The notes: generated by a model not told the origin, from the letters alone. Positions 50,518-58,862 are shown, counted from the stretch's first letter. The stretch is DNA of 64,000 nt from an uncultured Oscillospiraceae bacterium (GCA_910586535.1 CAJUHS010000002.1:186001-250000); one strand, 5' to 3'. Numbers and translations are program-made.

Positions 50518-50551
50518 CATGCTGTCCGAACAGGCATCTTCGGACAGCATG
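50518..50551 (+). other. Extra 12-bp hairpin between the T-box and trpB
   Basis: A perfect inverted repeat CATGCTGTCCGA/TCGGACAGCATG with a 10-base loop and no T-run, 13 bases after the T-box terminator and about 30 bases before the trpB ribosome site. It is too far from the AAAGGAGG to hide it. It could stabilise the cleaved or read-through mRNA. Confidence 0.6.
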
Positions 50552-50595
50552 ATATTACGAAAACCATTATACAAATTAAAGGAGGAAATTTCAAA

Positions 50596-51789
50596 ATGAA
50601 CGTAAAGAAAGGTCGTTTCGGGGATTTCGGAGGACAGTATGTTCCCGAAACAGTCATGAACGCGGTAAATGAGCTTGACGCAGCTTATGAAAAATACAAG
50701 AACGATCCCGATTTTATTGCGGAGCTTAAACGCTATTACCGTGATTATGCAGGCAGACCGTCTATGCTGTACTATGCCGAAAAGATGTCAAAAGAACTGG
50801 GCGGAGCGAAGATATATCTGAAACGTGAGGATCTTAATCACACGGGATCCCACAAGATAAATAATGTACTGGGACAGATCCTCCTTGCAAAGCGCATGGG
50901 AAAGACCAGGGTTATTGCCGAAACAGGCGCGGGACAGCACGGAGTTGCTACTGCCACTGCCTGCGCACTTTTTGGTCTGGAATGCCAGATATACATGGGA
51001 GCGGAAGATATTGAACGGCAGTCCCTGAACGTATACAGAATGGAACTTCTTGGAGCGGGAGTCACTTCAATAAGCGAGGGAACTTCTACTCTCAAGGACG
51101 CCATCAACGCCGCTATGCGTGATTGGGCTGAAAATATCGAAACCACATTTTACTGTATAGGATCGGTTATGGGTCCCCACCCCTACCCTACTATGGTGCG
51201 CGATTTTCAGAAGATAATTTCCGAGGAAATACGCTCCCAGCTTATGGAAAAAGAGGGCAGACTACCCGACTGCATAGTTGCCTGCATAGGCGGCGGTTCA
51301 AACGCAATGGGCGCGTTCTACGACTTTATCGGTGATGAAGGCGTACGGCTCGTGGGCGCGGAAGCCGCAGGTCTCGGCGTTGAATCAGGCAAACACGCGG
51401 CTACTGCAGCAAAAGGAAGTATGGGAATTTTCCACGGAATGAAGTCGCTTTTCCTGCAAAATGATTTCGGTCAGATAGACCCGGTATACTCAATTTCCGC
51501 AGGACTGGATTACCCGGGAATAGGTCCTGAACACGCTATGCTCCACCAAAAGGGACGTGCGGAATACGTTCCGATAACTGACGAGGAAGCTGTGTCAGCG
51601 TTTGAGTACCTTTCCAAAACGGAAGGCATCATACCGGCTATCGAATCCGCTCACGGTGTCGCAGCCGCATTGAAGATCGCTCCCCAAATGGATAAGGATC
51701 AGATCATGGTCGTAAACCTTTCGGGACGCGGCGACAAGGATGTTTACTCGATAGCACGCTACAGAGGAAAAAATATCGTAAACTCATAA
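50596..51789 (+). CDS. trpB: Tryptophan synthase beta chain
   Basis: A 397-residue PLP enzyme joining indole and serine to tryptophan. Motifs seen are RFGDFGGQYVPETVM, KREDLNHTGSHKINNVLGQ (PLP lysine at about residue 86), ETGAGQHGVATA (with the catalytic Glu) and CIGGGSNAMGAF (phosphate site), ending in LSGRGDKD. A TrpB1-type length is found. AAAGGAGG lies before the ATG. Forms the alpha2beta2 complex with the trpA product encoded next; only these two trp genes are in the window. Confidence 0.98.
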   Translation: MNVKKGRFGDFGGQYVPETVMNAVNELDAAYEKYKNDPDFIAELKRYYRDYAGRPSMLYYAEKMSKELGGAKIYLKREDLNHTGSHKINNVLGQILLAKRMGKTRVIAETGAGQHGVATATACALFGLECQIYMGAEDIERQSLNVYRMELLGAGVTSISEGTSTLKDAINAAMRDWAENIETTFYCIGSVMGPHPYPTMVRDFQKIISEEIRSQLMEKEGRLPDCIVACIGGGSNAMGAFYDFIGDEGVRLVGAEAAGLGVESGKHAATAAKGSMGIFHGMKSLFLQNDFGQIDPVYSISAGLDYPGIGPEHAMLHQKGRAEYVPITDEEAVSAFEYLSKTEGIIPAIESAHGVAAALKIAPQMDKDQIMVVNLSGRGDKDVYSIARYRGKNIVNS

Positions 51790-51804
51790 AGATAGGAGAT
51801 TGCT

Positions 51805-52578
51805 ATGAACAGGATAGAATCGGCTCTTGCAGAGCTTGAAAATAAAGGCGAAAAGGCTCTCGTCACCTTTGTCACGGCGGGAGACCCCGATCTTGAAACT
51901 ACCGAGAAACTTGTACTTGAAATGTTTGAAAACGGCTCCGACATCGTGGAGATAGGCGTGCCGTTCTCAGACCCCGTTGCAGAGGGAAAGACCGTTCAGG
52001 AAGCCAGTCTGCGCTCTCTTGCGAACGGTACCGATCTTACAAAAATTCTCGAAATAGTCGAAAATCTGCGCAGAAAAACCGACAAGCCAATACTGCTTGT
52101 GATGTATGTCAATACAATATTCCGATTCGGCACGGAAAAATTTTTCGGACTTTGCCGCGAAAAAGGCGTAGACGGAGTTATAGTACCGGATCTGCCTTTT
52201 GAAGAAAGGGACGAAATACGTTCCTATGCAGACGATAACGGAATCATTCCAATCAGCCTCGTCACGCCCACATCGCGCCGCAGGATCGAAAGCATAGCCT
52301 CCGACGCTCAGGGATTTCTATGCTGTGTTTCGTCACCGACGAAGTGCAGTTCCTCGTCCGATCTCGACAGCTTTTTCGGCGAGATAAAGAAAAGCTGCAA
52401 AGTACCCGCATTGGCTGACTTCGGCATTTCCGATACAGAACAGGCTGCAAAAATCGGATCATACTGCGGAGGCATTGTTGCCGGCAGCGCGATAGTCGAG
52501 ATAGTAGAAAAATATGGACAGGATTCGGTACAAAAGGTCGGAGAGTTTGTAAGCTCACTGAAAAAAGCTGTTAAATAA
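51805..52578 (+). CDS. trpA: Tryptophan synthase alpha chain with altered active-site loop
   Basis: A 257-residue TIM barrel that splits indole-3-glycerol phosphate and feeds indole to TrpB. Glu49 is kept (DIVEIGVPFSDP). The usual catalytic Asp60 is Glu (VAEGK), as I recall from several clostridial TrpAs. The conserved loop 6 motif GVTGxR (phosphate binding and ordering), normally after VSS, is replaced by PTKCSSSSD at residues 178-186. Other motifs (LLVMYVN, VPDLPFEE, LADFGIS, IVAGSAIVE) are intact. It starts 15 bases after trpB with AGGAG. Possibly weak or regulated activity; a frameshift does not restore the motif. Confidence 0.93.
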   Translation: MNRIESALAELENKGEKALVTFVTAGDPDLETTEKLVLEMFENGSDIVEIGVPFSDPVAEGKTVQEASLRSLANGTDLTKILEIVENLRRKTDKPILLVMYVNTIFRFGTEKFFGLCREKGVDGVIVPDLPFEERDEIRSYADDNGIIPISLVTPTSRRRIESIASDAQGFLCCVSSPTKCSSSSDLDSFFGEIKKSCKVPALADFGISDTEQAAKIGSYCGGIVAGSAIVEIVEKYGQDSVQKVGEFVSSLKKAVK

Positions 52579-52762
52579 CTATTTTTCGTATCAGGAAAGT
52601 ACATTTTCAACGTTTCCTTTATATAGTAATTCGTATTATTCCGCTAAATTTCATATGGTATATGCCCGAATTTGCCAGTACATCGTATAATACGGCTTAT
52701 GTCTGATATAAATAAAAAAGTAAGATAAGATTTGCATTTTTCCAAATAATATATTATATTGA

Positions 52763-52791
52763 TTGACTTTAAATAAAATTTATGTTACTAT
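52763..52791 (+). promoter_or_regulatory. Predicted promoter of the cation exchanger operon
   Basis: TTGACT (52763-52768), 17-base spacer, TACTAT (52786-52791), about 40 bases before the ATG. The AT-rich 180 bases upstream hold nothing else clear. Confidence 0.72.
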
Positions 52792-52831
52792 TAAGTTTAA
52801 GGCATTTATTAGTTAAAGGAAGTTGAAATTT

Positions 52832-53794
52832 ATGGTACTGTCATTTGCCTTGCTTATTGCAGGGTTTGTTCTTCTTGTAAAAGGCGCGGACTTTTTTGTG
52901 GACGGAAGCTCGTCAATAGCAAAACTGCTTAAAATACCATCAATAGTTATAGGTCTTACTATCGTTGCTTTCGGCACAAGCGCTCCGGAAGCCGCTGTAA
53001 GCATTATCGCCGGCATTGAAAAGTCCAACGATATCGCTGTGGGAAACGTTATAGGCTCGAATATGTTCAACCTGCTCGTTGTCCTCGGAGTAAGCGCAGC
53101 TATCAAACCAGTACAGATAAAGGGACAGATAATTGCTAAGGAGTATCCGTTCATGCTTATAGCTACCGCTCTGCTCATGGTTATGTCCTACGACGCTGTA
53201 CTCGGCGGCGGAAGCAGTAACGTTATTACACGGGGCGACGCTATCATTCTTTTGCTCTTTATGGGGATATTCCTGTTTTCTGTCATATCCTCGGCTCTCC
53301 GCAGCCGCAAGGAAAGCATAGAAAGCGGCGAGGACGATATTCCCTCTTACGGAGTCGGAAAAAGCCTGCTGTTTACAATAGGCGGTCTTGCGGGTATAAT
53401 TATCGGCGGTCAGGTCGTTGTTGACAGCGCAAGCGACATTGCCGTACGCTTCGGAATGAGCCAGACCCTTGTAGGGCTTACAATAGTAGCGATAGGAACC
53501 TCCCTTCCGGAGCTTGTCACAAGCATTGTGGCGGCAAAAAAGGGAGAAAGCGATATCGCTATCGGAAACGTCGTCGGATCGAATATTTTCAACATTCTGT
53601 TTGTCCTGGCGACTTCCGCAGCTATTTCACCTATGAATATCAACGCCCAGTGTCTTACCGACCTGCTTATCCTCATGGCGGTTTCTCTTGGAACCTACGG
53701 CTTCTGTGTAACGAAAAAACGCGTCAGCAGAGCCGAGGGAATAATCCTTGCTGTAGTCTATGTTATATACCTTGCTTATGCAATAATAAGATAA
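52832..53794 (+). CDS. Calcium/sodium antiporter (CaCA family, YrbG-like)
   Basis: A 320-residue membrane protein with about ten helices and the two alpha repeats of Ca2+/cation antiporters: GLTIVAFGTSAPEAAVSI near residue 47 and GLTIVAIGTSLPELVTSI near residue 214, each followed by GNVIGSN(M/I)FN. These GTSxPE motifs hold the ion-binding acidic residues. The ATG at 52832 is preferred over a TTG three codons earlier, which abuts AAAGGAA. DinB, pdxK, trmL and degV follow on the same strand at short distances. Confidence 0.93.
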   Translation: MVLSFALLIAGFVLLVKGADFFVDGSSSIAKLLKIPSIVIGLTIVAFGTSAPEAAVSIIAGIEKSNDIAVGNVIGSNMFNLLVVLGVSAAIKPVQIKGQIIAKEYPFMLIATALLMVMSYDAVLGGGSSNVITRGDAIILLLFMGIFLFSVISSALRSRKESIESGEDDIPSYGVGKSLLFTIGGLAGIIIGGQVVVDSASDIAVRFGMSQTLVGLTIVAIGTSLPELVTSIVAAKKGESDIAIGNVVGSNIFNILFVLATSAAISPMNINAQCLTDLLILMAVSLGTYGFCVTKKRVSRAEGIILAVVYVIYLAYAIIR

Positions 53795-53815
53795 CGTTTT
53801 GATAGGAACACAAAT

Positions 53816-54319
53816 ATGGAACTTTTATGCCAAATTATAAAAAAGCAGGTACTTCCGAATTTCATAAACCTGGAAACGGCAATAATGACCTATGACAGAA
53901 ACGCGTTGGTATGCGGTTCTCCCGCTTGGAGATATGTCTACCATACCATTCATTCTGCTGATAAGTGGTTCTTTAATCCGTTTGTGTACACCGAGCCAGA
54001 TTTTCACGAGGACAGTATGGACAATCCCGACAACCCTTGTTCAGTGGAATTGAGTGACCAACAGCTTTTTGAGTACCTTTACGCTGTAAAGGATAAAACA
54101 TTACAGTATATAGACGGTCTTACTGACGAAATGCTTCTTGAAAATCCCGAAAATTGTAAATATACACGTTTTGACCTTGTGCTGCGGCAGTTCAGGCATA
54201 TTTCCCTGCACACGGGTATGCTTAACGGTCTTACTGTTGAAAGGACGGGAAAATTTCCTATATTTATAGGCGGTGAGGACACGATAGACAAACTGAAAAA
54301 CGGTCTTTTCGACGAATAA
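53816..54319 (+). CDS. DinB-like (YfiT/DinB) family protein
   Basis: A 167-residue four-helix-bundle protein. The histidines in YVYHTIHSADKWFF near residue 45 and in LRQFRHISLHTGML near residue 127 match the metal-binding triad of DinB-like proteins. Such proteins include bacillithiol or glutathione-type S-transferases; the thiol and substrate are unknown here. AGGAA precedes the ATG, and the gene starts 22 bases after the antiporter. Confidence 0.78.
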   Translation: MELLCQIIKKQVLPNFINLETAIMTYDRNALVCGSPAWRYVYHTIHSADKWFFNPFVYTEPDFHEDSMDNPDNPCSVELSDQQLFEYLYAVKDKTLQYIDGLTDEMLLENPENCKYTRFDLVLRQFRHISLHTGMLNGLTVERTGKFPIFIGGEDTIDKLKNGLFDE

Positions 54320-54351
54320 CAAAATCTTATCCTCTAAAGGAGTTTTTAAAT

Positions 54352-55212
54352 ATGTACAGCAGAACCGCCAAAGTTGCGGCGATTCACGACCTATCGGGCG
54401 TGGGAAGATGTTCTCTTAGCGTTATCCTGCCTACTTTGTCAGCGCAGGGTATTCAGGTGTGTCCCGTACCGACGGCAATTTTATCAGCCCACACAGGCGG
54501 ATTCGGGGAGGTTGTTCTCCGCGACCTTACCGATTATATCTCCCCTGCTCTTGAACATTACAAACGGCTGAACTATAAATTTGACTGCGTATACAGCGGA
54601 TTTCTCGCTTCCACTGAGCAGATAGACCATTGCCTTGAATTTTTTGAGTACTACAAGGACGCCCTAAAAGTTGTAGACCCAGTTATGGCGGACAACGGCA
54701 AGCCCTACAAGACCTGCACTCACGAACTTTGCTCACGAATGGGCGAACTTGCAGCAATTGCGGATATTATCACACCCAACATAACAGAAGCGGCGATTCT
54801 TTTGAGAGAGAACCCTGTTCAGCCGGATACTGCAATGCAGAAAATAAAAAGCTATCTTGTAAGACTTTCGGAGCTTGGTCCGAAAATTGTAGTAATTACC
54901 AGCGTTTTTTCCGACGGAAAAGCTTACAATGTTGGGTACGACCGCGAACACAGCAAGTTCTGGCGTATCCCATACAATATGATAAACGCTCGATACCCCG
55001 GCACCGGAGACGTTTTTGCGTCTGTACTGACCGGCTCCATACTTCGCGGAGACAGTTTACCTATCGCAATGAACAGAGCCACCGCTTTCCTTGAAAGAGC
55101 GATAAAGACGACCTACAGTTATTCCACAGACACACGGGAGGGCATTATGCTGGAAAGCTGCCTTGATTTTCTTATAACTAACCCAACTCTTTGCGATTAT
55201 GAGCAGATGTGA
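54352..55212 (+). CDS. pdxK: Pyridoxamine kinase
   Basis: A 286-residue PfkB/ribokinase-like enzyme phosphorylating pyridoxal and pyridoxamine. Motifs are AIHDLSGVGRCSLSVILPTLSAQG at the N-terminus, VVDPVMADNGKPY and the anion-hole/catalytic base segment PGTGDVFASVL near residue 214. The length is typical. AAAGGAG lies before the ATG. It is followed with 11 bases gap by trmL. Confidence 0.93.
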   Translation: MYSRTAKVAAIHDLSGVGRCSLSVILPTLSAQGIQVCPVPTAILSAHTGGFGEVVLRDLTDYISPALEHYKRLNYKFDCVYSGFLASTEQIDHCLEFFEYYKDALKVVDPVMADNGKPYKTCTHELCSRMGELAAIADIITPNITEAAILLRENPVQPDTAMQKIKSYLVRLSELGPKIVVITSVFSDGKAYNVGYDREHSKFWRIPYNMINARYPGTGDVFASVLTGSILRGDSLPIAMNRATAFLERAIKTTYSYSTDTREGIMLESCLDFLITNPTLCDYEQM

Positions 55213-55223
55213 GGTGTAACGGC

Positions 55224-55718
55224 ATGAACCTTAACATTGTACTTGTCGAACCTCAGATACCCCAAAACACAGGGAATATTTCCAGAACCTGCGCTGTTAC
55301 AGGGGCAAAGCTTCATCTTGTCAAACCTCTCGGATTCGAGGTCACGGACAAAAATCTGAAACGTGCCGGTCTGGATTACTGGAACGAACTGGATATTACC
55401 TACTATAACGATCTGGAGGATTTCTTTTACCAAAATAGCGGTAATTTTTACTATTTTACCACAAAGGGTAAAAATACATACAGCGATATAAAATTTCCCG
55501 ACAACTGTTATCTTGTTTTCGGGCGCGAGGATGCAGGACTTCCTGAGCAGCTGCTTATTAAAAATCCCGAAAACTGTCTGAGGATTCCTATGCGCCCTCG
55601 TTTGAGAAGCCTGAATTTATCAAATTCTGTGGCGATTGCCGTTTACGAAGTACTGAGGCAATGGGATTTCCCCGACCTTGCGGCGGAGGGAAAGCTTACA
55701 CAATATAATTGGGAATAA
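55224..55718 (+). CDS. trmL: tRNA (cytidine/uridine-2'-O-)-methyltransferase TrmL
   Basis: A 164-residue SPOUT methyltransferase that methylates the wobble ribose of tRNA-Leu isoacceptors. Motifs are LNIVLVEPQIPQNTGNISRTCA, LVFGREDAGLPEQLL and RIPMRPRLRSLNLSNSVAIAVYE (the trefoil-knot SAM site). The ATG at 55224 is chosen because GAGGTG lies upstream; a slightly earlier in-frame ATG overlaps pdxK. The length fits TrmL. Confidence 0.93.
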   Translation: MNLNIVLVEPQIPQNTGNISRTCAVTGAKLHLVKPLGFEVTDKNLKRAGLDYWNELDITYYNDLEDFFYQNSGNFYYFTTKGKNTYSDIKFPDNCYLVFGREDAGLPEQLLIKNPENCLRIPMRPRLRSLNLSNSVAIAVYEVLRQWDFPDLAAEGKLTQYNWE

Positions 55719-55751
55719 TTTTTGATTACAATAAAGAAAGGAAGCAACAAT

Positions 55752-56618
55752 ATGAGCAAGATCAAGCTAATGACCGACTCAGCTTCGGATATTCCGCAGG
55801 AGCTGGAGAAAAAATATGACATACGTATCCTGCGTTTCCCTATTACACTCGGGGACAAGTCTTTCTACGACAGGGATTACGACAATCTGGAGTACTATAA
55901 AATGCTGAAAGAGTCAAAGGATTTCCCTACCCATGCGCAGATAACCGCATTTGAGTTTGAGGAGCTGTACAAGGAGTACTTCGATGATGGCTACGACGAC
56001 CTTATTTATGTAGCGATAGCCTCTCTCGGCTCGGCTACCTACAGCAATGCGGTCATGGCGATAGACAATTTCTACGAAGTGAATCCCGATGCAAAAGGAA
56101 AATTTAACATTCATGTCATTGATTCTGGAAACTACACTGGGGTTTACGGCTACCCGCTTATTCAGTCCGCTGAAAAAATTGAAAAAGGAGCAACAGCGGA
56201 AGAGGTTATCGCCTATATGCAGGACTGGCTTGCAAACGCTGAGGTGCATTTCGGCTGCTACACCCTTGAATTTGTAAAGCGTTCGGGTCGTGTCAGCACC
56301 GCTGCCGCTTTCGTGGGAGAGCTTATGGGGCTTCGTCCCGTTATACAGATAAAAAAGGGCGTTTCCACCACCGATGCAAAGGTTCGAGGTGACAAGGCTG
56401 TAATACCCAAAGTGGTTGAAATAACCGCAAACAGGATAATTCCTCAAACTCCCTATTGCCTTGTGTACGCCGACAACGACGAACAAGAAAAGGAGCTTGC
56501 AAAGGAACTGACAAAAAAGTTGGGTTACCCACCCGAAATGTCTTTCAGAATAGGCGGTGTAATCGCGGCAAATGCGGGTCCCGACCTTGTGGGGGCTTTC
56601 TTTAAGGGTAAAGATTAA
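55752..56618 (+). CDS. DegV family fatty acid-binding protein
   Basis: A 288-residue two-domain protein of the DegV/FakB type, starting MSKIKLMTDSASDIPQELEKKY. FEFEELYKEYFDDGYDDLIYVAIASLGSATYSNA, then TLEFVKRSGRVSTAAAFVGELMGLRPVIQIK are the typical lipid-binding and Arg-containing segments. Relatives carry fatty acids to the FakA kinase; no fakA is adjacent. AAAGGA is nine bases before the ATG. Confidence 0.92.
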   Translation: MSKIKLMTDSASDIPQELEKKYDIRILRFPITLGDKSFYDRDYDNLEYYKMLKESKDFPTHAQITAFEFEELYKEYFDDGYDDLIYVAIASLGSATYSNAVMAIDNFYEVNPDAKGKFNIHVIDSGNYTGVYGYPLIQSAEKIEKGATAEEVIAYMQDWLANAEVHFGCYTLEFVKRSGRVSTAAAFVGELMGLRPVIQIKKGVSTTDAKVRGDKAVIPKVVEITANRIIPQTPYCLVYADNDEQEKELAKELTKKLGYPPEMSFRIGGVIAANAGPDLVGAFFKGKD

Positions 56619-56623
56619 AAAAT

Positions 56624-56651
56624 GGCATTGCCGTATTTGAGCGGCAATGCC
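56624..56651 (+). terminator. Terminator of the degV transcript
   Basis: A 10-bp stem GGCATTGCCG/CGGCAATGCC with an 8-base loop, followed by TTTCTTTATTT. Confidence 0.92.
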
Positions 56652-56656
56652 TTTCT

Positions 56657-57051
56657 TTATTTCACACGAACTGTCGTATCCCCGACTATGATCTTTTTTA
56701 CCGAATCAACGTCAATAATTTCATCAACCCTGTAGTGGGTATGATCTTTTTTTAATCACTGCTGTAACGTAATTCTCACTGCCTGCTTCGGAAAAATCAT
56801 CAGGAACGTAATGAGAAAACAAATCGTAAAAATCAATCTTCATAAACAATTCCTCTTTCCGTAAGTATTTTTTCAGTCTGGCTCTCGCCCGAAAAAGCCT
56901 TGTTTTTGCCGCATTTTCGGTAATGCCAAGCTCATTGGCTGTTTCTTTCAGCGTATGGCAATAATAGTACGTTTCAACCAGAATTTTCCTGTCTGAGTAC
57001 TCCAATTGATCTATAACTTCGACAAGATAGCCCCTATCAAGGGGTGGTTAA
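56657..57051 (-). pseudogene. Remnant of an ECF-type sigma factor and its downstream partner, truncated and frameshifted
   Basis: On the minus strand a frame opening at about 57051 reads GYLVEVIDQLEYSDRKI and LKETANELGITENAAKTRLFRARARLKKYL, which is region 4 of an ECF sigma factor; regions 2 and 3 are missing and a stop lies just upstream. The same frame runs into a second start (56843, with GAGGAA before it) encoding MKIDFYDLFSHYVPDDF. This frame breaks in a run of seven A at about 56746-56752. Dropping one base restores an open frame to the stop at 56657 (KKDHTHYRVDEIIDVDSVKKI), giving a 61-residue protein. The partner could still be made if the run slips; the sigma part is clearly dead. 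Confidence 0.75.
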
Positions 57052-57178
57052 AATACGATTATATCTACCCAGCCCCTCGGAGTGCTATGCAAATGTAAAA
57101 TTTATTGTATTTAACAATGAGGGACTCTGCCCACGTGGACTCCCCGCTAAAAATTTATTAAAGTTTTTCGTCAAGGTA

Positions 57179-57207
57179 TTGAATTTTTTCCTAAAATCTG
57201 ATAAAAT
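57179..57207 (+). promoter_or_regulatory. Predicted promoter of pyrB
   Basis: TTGAAT (57179-57184), 17-base spacer, TAAAAT (57202-57207), about 35 bases before the ATG. No PyrR-type attenuator fits in the short leader. Confidence 0.7.
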
Positions 57208-57239
57208 ATTATAGTATGTTTTTGAAAGGCGGCTTTTGT

Positions 57240-58322
57240 ATGGTTTCGGAATTTACCAATCTTATCGACTTAAACGATATGCCAGTATCGTTGTGGAACG
57301 AGGTTCTTGCTCTCGGCTCGGAAATATGCGATTCTCCCGAAAAGTATTCCCGCGCGTGCGAGGGAAAAATCATGGCTACCCTCTTTTATGAGCCGTCCAC
57401 ACGTACCCAAATGTCATTTCAAACGGCTATGCTGAAGCTTGGAGGTACTATTATCGGATTTGACAACCCCGCCACCTCTTCTGTTGCAAAAGGCGAAAAC
57501 CTAAAGGATACCACAAAAATCGTATCGGGATACGCCGATATAATGGTAATGCGCCACCCGAAAGAGGGTTCTGCAAAGGCTGCCGCCCTTACAGCAGAGT
57601 GTCCCATAATCAATGCGGGAGACGGAGGGCACCTCCACCCTACCCAGACACTTACCGACCTGCTTACTCTTTCAAAGGAAAAGGGACGGCTCAGCGGTCT
57701 TACCGTAGGACTCTGCGGCGACCTGAAAAACGGCAGAACTGTGCATTCTCTCTGCAAAGCGCTGTCATGCTATCCGGATAATAAATTCGTGCTTATTTCG
57801 ACTCCCGAGCTGAGACTGCCTTTCTACATAAAGGATATTCTTAACGCCTGCGGCTGTCCGTTCAAAGAGGTCAACTCCATTGAAGAAGCCATAGGCAGTC
57901 TGGACGTGCTCTATATGACGCGTATCCAGCGGGAACGGTTTTCTTCTCCCGAAGAATACGAAAAACAAAAGGACGTATACAAGCTTGACAAAGCAAAAAT
58001 GGCAAAGGCAAAGCCTGATCTCTGCGTGCTTCACCCTCTGCCGCGAGTTGACGAAATTGCCATAGACGTTGACGACGACCCGCGCGCTCTGTATTTCAAG
58101 CAGGCAAAATACGGAATGTACGTCCGCATGGCGCTAATAATTACGGTACTGAAAAATGAAAGCCCAACACCGCTTCTTACAGGAAAGATATCGGCAGGAA
58201 ACGTCTGCACTAATCCGAACTGCATTACCCAATCCGAATATTATCTTCCCAAAAGTTTCCGCGGAAACGGCGATACTCTTGAATGCGAATACTGCGATGA
58301 ACGCTTCCTGCAAACACATTAA
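57240..58322 (+). CDS. pyrB: Aspartate carbamoyltransferase catalytic chain with C-terminal PyrI-like zinc ribbon
   Basis: The second step of pyrimidine synthesis, joining carbamoyl phosphate and aspartate. The 360-residue chain has FYEPSTRTQMSF (carbamoyl phosphate site), HPTQTLTDL, TRIQRERF and HPLPRVDE, as in PyrB. A normal PyrB is about 305-310 residues. The extra tail carries C-x4-C-x20-C-x2-C (residues 323, 328, 349, 352; CTNPNCI and CEYCDERF), the zinc-binding module of the regulatory subunit PyrI, but without its nucleotide-binding domain. The ATG at 57240 has AAAGGCGG upstream. No pyrI follows; a small membrane protein comes next. Confidence 0.94.
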   Translation: MVSEFTNLIDLNDMPVSLWNEVLALGSEICDSPEKYSRACEGKIMATLFYEPSTRTQMSFQTAMLKLGGTIIGFDNPATSSVAKGENLKDTTKIVSGYADIMVMRHPKEGSAKAAALTAECPIINAGDGGHLHPTQTLTDLLTLSKEKGRLSGLTVGLCGDLKNGRTVHSLCKALSCYPDNKFVLISTPELRLPFYIKDILNACGCPFKEVNSIEEAIGSLDVLYMTRIQRERFSSPEEYEKQKDVYKLDKAKMAKAKPDLCVLHPLPRVDEIAIDVDDDPRALYFKQAKYGMYVRMALIITVLKNESPTPLLTGKISAGNVCTNPNCITQSEYYLPKSFRGNGDTLECEYCDERFLQTH

Positions 58323-58339
58323 AGGTTAAAGGTGTTTAT

Positions 58340-58540
58340 ATGAAAAGTATTAAGGTAACTCTGGCTGGAATCGTTGTCATTCTTGCAAGCCTGTTCTTTA
58401 TGTGCATAGTTATCGTAAATCACGGCGGAGGTCCTGACGGACTTGCTCTCGGGTTGTTTATTTCGGGGATCATAATATGTATTATCGGCCTGTTTTTCGT
58501 TCACGATAACGGAGATGACGAAAACAACGGCAAGAAATGA
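58340..58540 (+). CDS. Small membrane protein of unknown function
   Basis: A 66-residue protein with two hydrophobic helices (about residues 7-27 and 36-54) separated by NHGGGPDG, ending in an acidic Asp/Asn/Lys tail. AAAGGTG precedes the ATG, 17 bases after pyrB, suggesting co-transcription. I do not recognise the family. Confidence 0.7.
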   Translation: MKSIKVTLAGIVVILASLFFMCIVIVNHGGGPDGLALGLFISGIIICIIGLFFVHDNGDDENNGKK

Positions 58541-58570
58541 ACAAAGCTTTTACCCGAATATATAAAAGAA

Positions 58571-58602
58571 AAGACTCCGTTTTCCGGAGAAAACAGAGTC
58601 TT
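58571..58602 (-). terminator. Terminator of the HPr-like gene
   Basis: A 14-bp hairpin on the minus strand (AAGACTCTGTTTTC with its complement, one G-U pair, TCCG tetraloop) followed by TTCTTTTATA. On the plus strand it could also end the pyrB unit. Confidence 0.85.
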
Positions 58603-58631
58603 GGCTTTGTTACTGTATACTGTATATCAAA

Positions 58632-58862
58632 TCAGTCAACAATGAACTCCTTGATCTGAGCAAAAAACTCGGAAGCGTCATCGGTGTGAGCTTCAAGCTT
58701 AATCGGCTTAGAGAGATCAAGGCTGAAAATACCCATAATTGACTTAGCGTCTACTGCGTATCTTCCCGAAATAAGGTCAACGTCATAATCGCACTGAGAT
58801 ACGACCGTCACAAAGCTCTTGACATCGTTGATAGTACCCAACATTACTGTAGTCTTGTTCAT
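58632..58862 (-). CDS. HPr-like protein without the active-site histidine
   Basis: A 76-residue protein with the HPr fold pattern. VDAKSIMGIFSLDLSKPI keeps the regulatory serine region (Ser41 here, Ser46 in classical HPr), but the N-terminal GLHARP motif with His15 is missing; the corresponding stretch reads TINDVKSFVTVV. It therefore cannot pass phosphate in the PTS and resembles Crh-type proteins that act in catabolite control. The ATG at 58862 has GGAGGG upstream; the frame stays open for 40 codons further without a ribosome site. Monocistronic, with its own promoter and terminator. Confidence 0.87.
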   Translation of the reverse strand: MNKTTVMLGTINDVKSFVTVVSQCDYDVDLISGRYAVDAKSIMGIFSLDLSKPIKLEAHTDDASEFFAQIKEFIVD

